This document shows positions 61,046 to 64,000 of a stretch of DNA of 64,000 nt, piece by piece; position 1 is the first letter of the stretch; every line of letters starts with the position of its first letter. The notes under the pieces were generated by a model. That model made no database searches. It saw only the letters and a program-made list of their open reading frames with translations, and had not been told where the DNA came from. Origin of the DNA: Kitasatospora cinereorecta (GTDB lineage Bacteria > Actinomycetota > Actinomycetes > Streptomycetales > Streptomycetaceae); the NCBI RefSeq assembly GCF_024172095.1, contig NZ_JAMZDX010000003.1, positions 691,001-755,000 on the forward strand, in the 5' to 3' direction. A program made the position numbers and the translations under genes.

Positions 61046-61987
61046 CTATGCCGCGAGCAGCGCGGACAGCAGGGCCGCCAGGTCCGCCCCGCGCGGCAGC
61101 TCGCTGACCTGGCCGTCGCCGACCTCGACCACCCGCCACTGCCGGCCGTCGTCATCGTTCCCGCCGCCGGTTCTGGTGCCGCTGCCTGTACCGTTCCCGC
61201 CCGCGCGGCGGGCGAGGTCGGTGGTGACGAAGCGGCACCCCAGCGCCCGGACCAGCGGACGGACGGCGGTCAGGTCGGGTACGGCGGCGAGCTGCGGGGT
61301 GTCCGGGTGCGGTCCGACCAGCACCGCCTCGCCGTCCAGCCACCACACCCGGGCCTCCTCCGCCCGCCCCCCGTCGTCGCGGACGAACTCCTCATAGCGC
61401 CGCAGCACCACCCCGCCCGCCAGGTCGTCCCCCTGCAACTCGACGAACCGCGCCACCACCCGTCCGAGCCCGGCCGGATCGGCGAGGTCCGGGACGAAGC
61501 ACGCCTCAGCCCACTCGTGCTTGCGCGACTTCACGTAGTCCTTGACCACCGCAGGCCCGCGCCCGCCCAGCAGCTCGGCCGCCCCGGCCAGCGCGGCCGC
61601 GTCCGGCGGAGCACCCGGCGACGTGCACGGCAGCCACACGCTGTTCGGCGTGGCACCCTCGAACACCCCGTACCAGCCGGGGAGTTCGTGAGCCGAGCGA
61701 TACCCGGCCGGCGTGGTCAGCAGGGTGCAGTCGCGGGCGGCGAGCGCCTCGCCGAGGTCGGCGTACGCGTCGGAGGGCACCATCCAGCCCCGGTACCAGA
61801 GCGGACCGCGACCCCTCGGCACCCGCCGCACCGCCTCCTTGGCGTCGCCGCCGAGCAGCGCGTCGTGGTCGAGAAGGACCACGTCTCCGCCCAACTCGCG
61901 GACGGTCCGGGCCTCCAGCGCGAAGTGCGGATCCGGGCGGCGGGGGGCGAGCGGGTCGGCGGGCACGATGATCGCGGGCTGCGGCAT
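61046..61987 (-). CDS. ATP-grasp domain-containing protein
   Basis: 313 residues from ATG 61987, supported by TACGCT ending 7 nt upstream. N-terminal Rossmann-like part (AIIVPADPLAPRRPD, YRGWMVPSDAYADLGEALAARDCTLL), then an ATP-grasp-like region: PAVVKDYVKSRKHEW supplies the ATP-binding Lys, VVLRRYEEFV and a late W-R-V-V-E-V-G-D-G-Q metal-site segment. Proteins of this type are found in actinobacteria and ligate unknown carboxylates to amines or thiols. There is a short Gly/Asn/Thr/Asp-rich insert before the last motif. Partner or substrate unknown. Confidence 0.75.
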   Translation of the reverse strand: MPQPAIIVPADPLAPRRPDPHFALEARTVRELGGDVVLLDHDALLGGDAKEAVRRVPRGRGPLWYRGWMVPSDAYADLGEALAARDCTLLTTPAGYRSAHELPGWYGVFEGATPNSVWLPCTSPGAPPDAAALAGAAELLGGRGPAVVKDYVKSRKHEWAEACFVPDLADPAGLGRVVARFVELQGDDLAGGVVLRRYEEFVRDDGGRAEEARVWWLDGEAVLVGPHPDTPQLAAVPDLTAVRPLVRALGCRFVTTDLARRAGGNGTGSGTRTGGGNDDDGRQWRVVEVGDGQVSELPRGADLAALLSALLAA

Positions 61988-61994
61988 GGCGCCC

Positions 61995-62000
61995 AGCGTA
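61995..62000 (-). promoter_or_regulatory. -10 hexamer TACGCT of a leaderless promoter
   Basis: Minus-strand TACGCT, GGGCGCC, ATG 61987. The same hexamer and spacing occur before the trpS leader ORF. Confidence 0.5.
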
Positions 62001-62165
62001 GGGCTTCCCGCCTGCGGCGATGCCCGAATTTCCGCGTGCCGCACGCGGTTTCTCCGGTTCGGGGCGGGGCAGGGCGGGCTGCTCGGTGGGTCGGGCGACG
62101 GCCGCCGGTTCCCGGGGCGGTGGAATGCGATCGACAGTCCGACCGTGCTCTGCGAGGGTGAGCGG

Positions 62166-62720
62166 ATGCGTATTCCGAGGATGGGTGGCGGGCGAACCGC
62201 CGGGCGGAAGCCGCGGCAAGCGGCACGGACCGTGGTGCTGGCCCCCGGAGGCGAGGTGTTCCTGCTCCGCTCCGACAACAGCGAGGTGGGCGTCCACTGG
62301 ACGATGCCCGGCGGCGGCCTCGAACCGGGGGAGTCCCCACGCGAGGGCGCCGGGCGCGAACTCCGCGAGGAGACCGGCTGGCCGGACATCGAACCGGGCC
62401 CACTGCTCTGCACCTGGGAGCACGACTTCACCTGGCACGGCATCCCGGTCCGGCAGCACGAGCACATCTACCTGGCCACCGGCCCGCTCCGCGGCCCACA
62501 CGGCGACGTCAGCGCGGTGCACCGGACGGACGGCATCCTGGAGTGGCGTTGGTGGACCCCCGACGACCTCACCGCCGCGGACGCCGACCCGCTCTGGCCC
62601 CCGCAGCTGCCCGAACTGCTCGCCGCCGTCCGCGACCGCTGGCTGACCGGTGACACCACGGGCGTCGAGGCGGTCGAGCTCGGCTACGTCCCGAACGGCA
62701 CCCCCGCCGGAGGGCGTTGA
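62166..62720 (+). CDS. Nudix hydrolase
   Basis: 184 residues from ATG 62166 (GAGGGTGAGCGG upstream). The Nudix box G-x5-E-x7-REUXEEXGU is complete as GGGLEPGESPREGAGRELREETGW, with the metal-binding Glu residues intact. Preceding strands AARTVVLAPGGEVFLLRS and following WEHDFTWHGIPVRQHEHIYLA fit the fold. It hydrolyses a nucleoside diphosphate linked to some group; substrate not predictable. Convergent with the next minus-strand gene. Confidence 0.88.
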   Translation: MRIPRMGGGRTAGRKPRQAARTVVLAPGGEVFLLRSDNSEVGVHWTMPGGGLEPGESPREGAGRELREETGWPDIEPGPLLCTWEHDFTWHGIPVRQHEHIYLATGPLRGPHGDVSAVHRTDGILEWRWWTPDDLTAADADPLWPPQLPELLAAVRDRWLTGDTTGVEAVELGYVPNGTPAGGR

Positions 62721-62741
62721 CCGCTCTGCCGACTCCGCCAA

Positions 62742-62777
62742 CCCCACTGGCGCCACCGACCCCACTGGCGCCGCTGA
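62742..62777. repeat. 18-bp tandem duplication between convergent genes
   Basis: CCCCACTGGCGCCACCGA (62742-62759) then CCCCACTGGCGCCGCTGA (62760-62777), two mismatches, followed by degenerate CCACCGGCTCCGCCGGCTCC. Low-complexity intergenic DNA. Confidence 0.8.
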
Positions 62778-62826
62778 CTCCACCGGCTCCGCCGGCTCCA
62801 CCGATGGGCCAGCGGAGTCCGGTGCG

Positions 62827-63468
62827 TCACTGCTCCGCGGCCGTCCGGTGGGCGGGGGGCCGTGCGCGGCCCCGTCCCCGGCGCCGACCGGACTGCGCCT
62901 CGTCCGGCTCCGGCTCGCTCTGCCACTCGCGCAGATCGAGCTCGCGGTCGTGCAGCGCGTCCGGGTTGATCAGCACGGTGAGCCGGGCCGCGCCGAGCGC
63001 GTCCAGTCGCAGCCCGGTGGAGGCCAGCAGCTGTTCGGTCGGTACGGAGATCGCGATCGCCGAGCGCCACTCCGGCAGCACCAGTTGCGTGGTCCCGCGG
63101 CCGGCCCGGACCAGTTCCACCGCGACCCGCCGAGCCGCACCCCCGCCGCCCGGCCCGGCCGGGCCCGGACGGCCCACCGAACCGCCGATCAGCACACCCA
63201 TCGGCACCGCGCTGCCGCCCGCTTCGCCCGTGGCGTCCATGGCGTCCGTGGCGTCGGGCGTCCCGGCCACCGGCTCCGCGGGGGGAGTCGCCGCGGCACC
63301 GGCCGCGCCCGGTCCGCGCTGCCCGGGCTGCCCGTGCACCCGGCTCAGCCGCCGCGACGGTGTCGGGCGCCGCAGTCGCCTCGGCCGTACGGCTCCGGTC
63401 CCGGTCACCGCTTCCAGCGGTTGCGGTGCCGCCGATCCGTCGGACGGGGTCTGGTCGAGCGCGGTCAT
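62827..63468 (-). CDS. Conserved hypothetical protein
   Basis: 213 residues; ATG 63468 with GGAGG 10 nt upstream. The first 85 residues are Pro/Arg/Ala-rich and low-complexity; the C-terminal half (RRVAVELVRAGRGTTQLVLPEWRSAIAISVPTEQLL, GAARLTVLINPDALHDRELDLREW) is a compact alpha/beta segment that looks conserved, ending in an Arg-rich tail ([11 protein letters not shown]) that may bind nucleic acid. No enzyme motif recognised. It is divergent from the trpS leader. Confidence 0.65.
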   Translation of the reverse strand: MTALDQTPSDGSAAPQPLEAVTGTGAVRPRRLRRPTPSRRLSRVHGQPGQRGPGAAGAAATPPAEPVAGTPDATDAMDATGEAGGSAVPMGVLIGGSVGRPGPAGPGGGGAARRVAVELVRAGRGTTQLVLPEWRSAIAISVPTEQLLASTGLRLDALGAARLTVLINPDALHDRELDLREWQSEPEPDEAQSGRRRGRGRARPPAHRTAAEQ

Positions 63469-63634
63469 GGCGGCGGTCCTCCCGGTGTGGTCCGGATGAT
63501 CCTCCCGCACCGCACGGCGACCGTCCAAGACGCCGTCACCACCCGTGGGTCCCAAGCCTTTCCGGGCCGCCCGCGAGTCGCCGGCAGGTCGTCGGCGGGT
63601 CGCTGATGGGTCGCCCGTGCGCTGCCCGCGGGGT

Positions 63635-63640
63635 TACGCT
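63635..63640 (+). promoter_or_regulatory. -10 hexamer TACGCT of the trpS leader promoter
   Basis: TACGCT, 7 nt, then the ATG of the leader ORF at 63648, so the leader peptide would be translated from a leaderless transcript. Confidence 0.55.
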
Positions 63641-63647
63641 TGGGCCC

Positions 63648-63686
63648 ATGAAGCTCACGTCATGCCTGTGCTGGCGGCCGTCCTAG
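63648..63686 (+). CDS. Leader peptide of the trpS attenuator
   Basis: Twelve codons, MKLTSCLCWRPS, then TAG. It holds one Trp codon (TGG, 63672-63674) as codon 9, immediately before a hairpin that overlaps its 3' end. Its job would be to sense charged tRNA-Trp: ribosome stalling at the Trp codon changes folding of the downstream RNA. Two Cys codons flank it, so Cys starvation could also matter. In S. coelicolor the auxiliary, antibiotic-resistant trpRS1 gene is regulated by such ribosome-mediated attenuation. Confidence 0.75.
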   Translation: MKLTSCLCWRPS

Positions 63687-63738
63687 GGACGGCCGCACCC
63701 CACGCATGACCACAGGGCCGTCCGTACGGGCGGCCCTG
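63674..63738 (+). promoter_or_regulatory. Transcription attenuator of trpS
   Basis: Hairpin 1: GCGGCCGTCC (63674-63683), loop TAG, GGACGGCCGC (63687-63696). Hairpin 2 (terminator-like): dyad 63713-63738, CAGGGCCGTCCG with CGGGCGGCCCTG around a TA centre, one G-U pair. The right arm of hairpin 1 (GGACGGCC, 63687-63694) can instead pair with GGCCGTCC at 63716-63723, inside hairpin 2, giving an antiterminator. A ribosome stalled at the Trp codon would cover the left arm of hairpin 1 and favour readthrough. Confidence 0.75.
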
Positions 63739-63857
63739 CTGCGTTCACGGGAGTTCACCTCGGAGCTCTCCCGGACGGGACGGCGGACGGGCCGGTACCG
63801 GCGGACGGTCGCACCACGACCGACCATCCGCCCCCTCCCGGACCCGAGGAGAACCCC

Positions 63858-64000
63858 GTGCAGACCAGCACCCGCACTCGTACCCGCACCATCGGCACCA
63901 CCGAGCCCACTGCCGCCACCGTCACCGCCACCGCCGCCGCGCTCGGCGGGGGCTCCGCCGGTACCAGGGTCCTCACCGGTGACCGACCCACCGGACCGCT
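63858..64000 (+). CDS. trpS: Tryptophanyl-tRNA synthetase, 5' fragment cut by the window edge
   Basis: 47 codons are visible from GTG 63858 (GAGGAGA 7-8 nt upstream). After a Thr/Ala/Gly-rich head of about 35 residues comes T-R-V-L-T-G-D-R-P-T-G-P, which is the conserved opening of bacterial TrpRS just before the class I HIGH-type signature (expected next: L-H-L-G-H). The enzyme charges tRNA-Trp. The upstream leader ORF with a Trp codon supports the assignment. Whether it is the housekeeping or the auxiliary inducible enzyme cannot be told from this fragment. Confidence 0.8.
   Translation, partial: MQTSTRTRTRTIGTTEPTAATVTATAAALGGGSAGTRVLTGDRPTGP

Noticed and set aside
63648..63857. T-box riboswitch upstream of trpS
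   Set aside because: No T-box sequence or specifier loop is visible; a short ORF with a Trp codon and competing hairpins explains the region better.
1..64000. Secondary-metabolite gene cluster, insertion sequence or prophage
   Set aside because: No polyketide, peptide-synthetase, terpene or lanthipeptide genes, no transposase or phage structural gene; gene content is core-like throughout.

Overview
The window is very GC-rich, gene-dense DNA with GTG/ATG starts, GGAGG-type Shine-Dalgarno sites, many leaderless-looking promoters and a bldA-type TTA codon. With adpA-orn, cebR/cebEFG-bglC, a chitinase with a DasR-type operator and a leucine-degradation cluster, it is a chromosomal (core-like) segment of a streptomycete (Streptomyces or Kitasatospora). 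I see no transposase, integrase, phage gene, CRISPR array or large biosynthetic cluster.

Layout. 1-7 kb: the end of a short-chain dehydrogenase gene, a tRNA-Lys, and a peptide-type ABC importer (fused ATPase and two permeases on the minus strand, the binding lipoprotein divergent on plus). 7-20 kb: LtrA-like membrane protein, pentapeptide-repeat protein, Tat-exported phospholipase C, an AdhE-like protein lacking its catalytic cysteine, two tiny paralogous acidic proteins, a tricorn protease homologue and a secreted GH18 chitinase. 20-26 kb: two further identical tRNA-Lys genes flank a reductase-like protein, a Na+/H+ antiporter, pgi and a small membrane protein. 26-31.5 kb: small hypothetical genes and a tightly overlapping three-gene cassette (Cas4/RecB-like nuclease, unknown 539-residue protein, SF1 helicase), which is the best candidate here for an undescribed system. 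31.5-36.7 kb: histidine phosphatase, XRE-type regulator with a divergent small gene, spermidine-synthase-like protein, a repeat-rich non-coding stretch and an Ala/Pro-rich membrane protein.

36.7-43 kb is the cellobiose regulon: cebE-cebF-cebG-bglC with CebR boxes before cebE and bglC and cebR divergent; the importer ATPase is not encoded here and would be supplied in trans (MsiK in other streptomycetes). 43-48 kb: hotdog thioesterase, tRNA-His, then adpA-orn, where adpA carries the TTA codon and unusually long tails. 48-57 kb: HAD hydrolase, universal stress protein, and a leucine/isovalerate catabolic operon (carboxyltransferase, biotin carboxylase, HMG-CoA lyase, acyl-CoA dehydrogenase) divergent from a TetR regulator, with two 16-bp operators between them. 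57-64 kb: a fused two-half ABC exporter, ATP-grasp and Nudix proteins, a conserved hypothetical gene, and at the right edge a tryptophanyl-tRNA synthetase gene preceded by a 12-codon leader ORF with a Trp codon and mutually exclusive hairpins (a transcription attenuator).

Coordinates were read by hand. Starts were chosen on Shine-Dalgarno spacing, family N-termini, or a -10 hexamer 6-8 nt upstream of the start codon. Family assignments rest on motifs recognised by eye, not on database searches.
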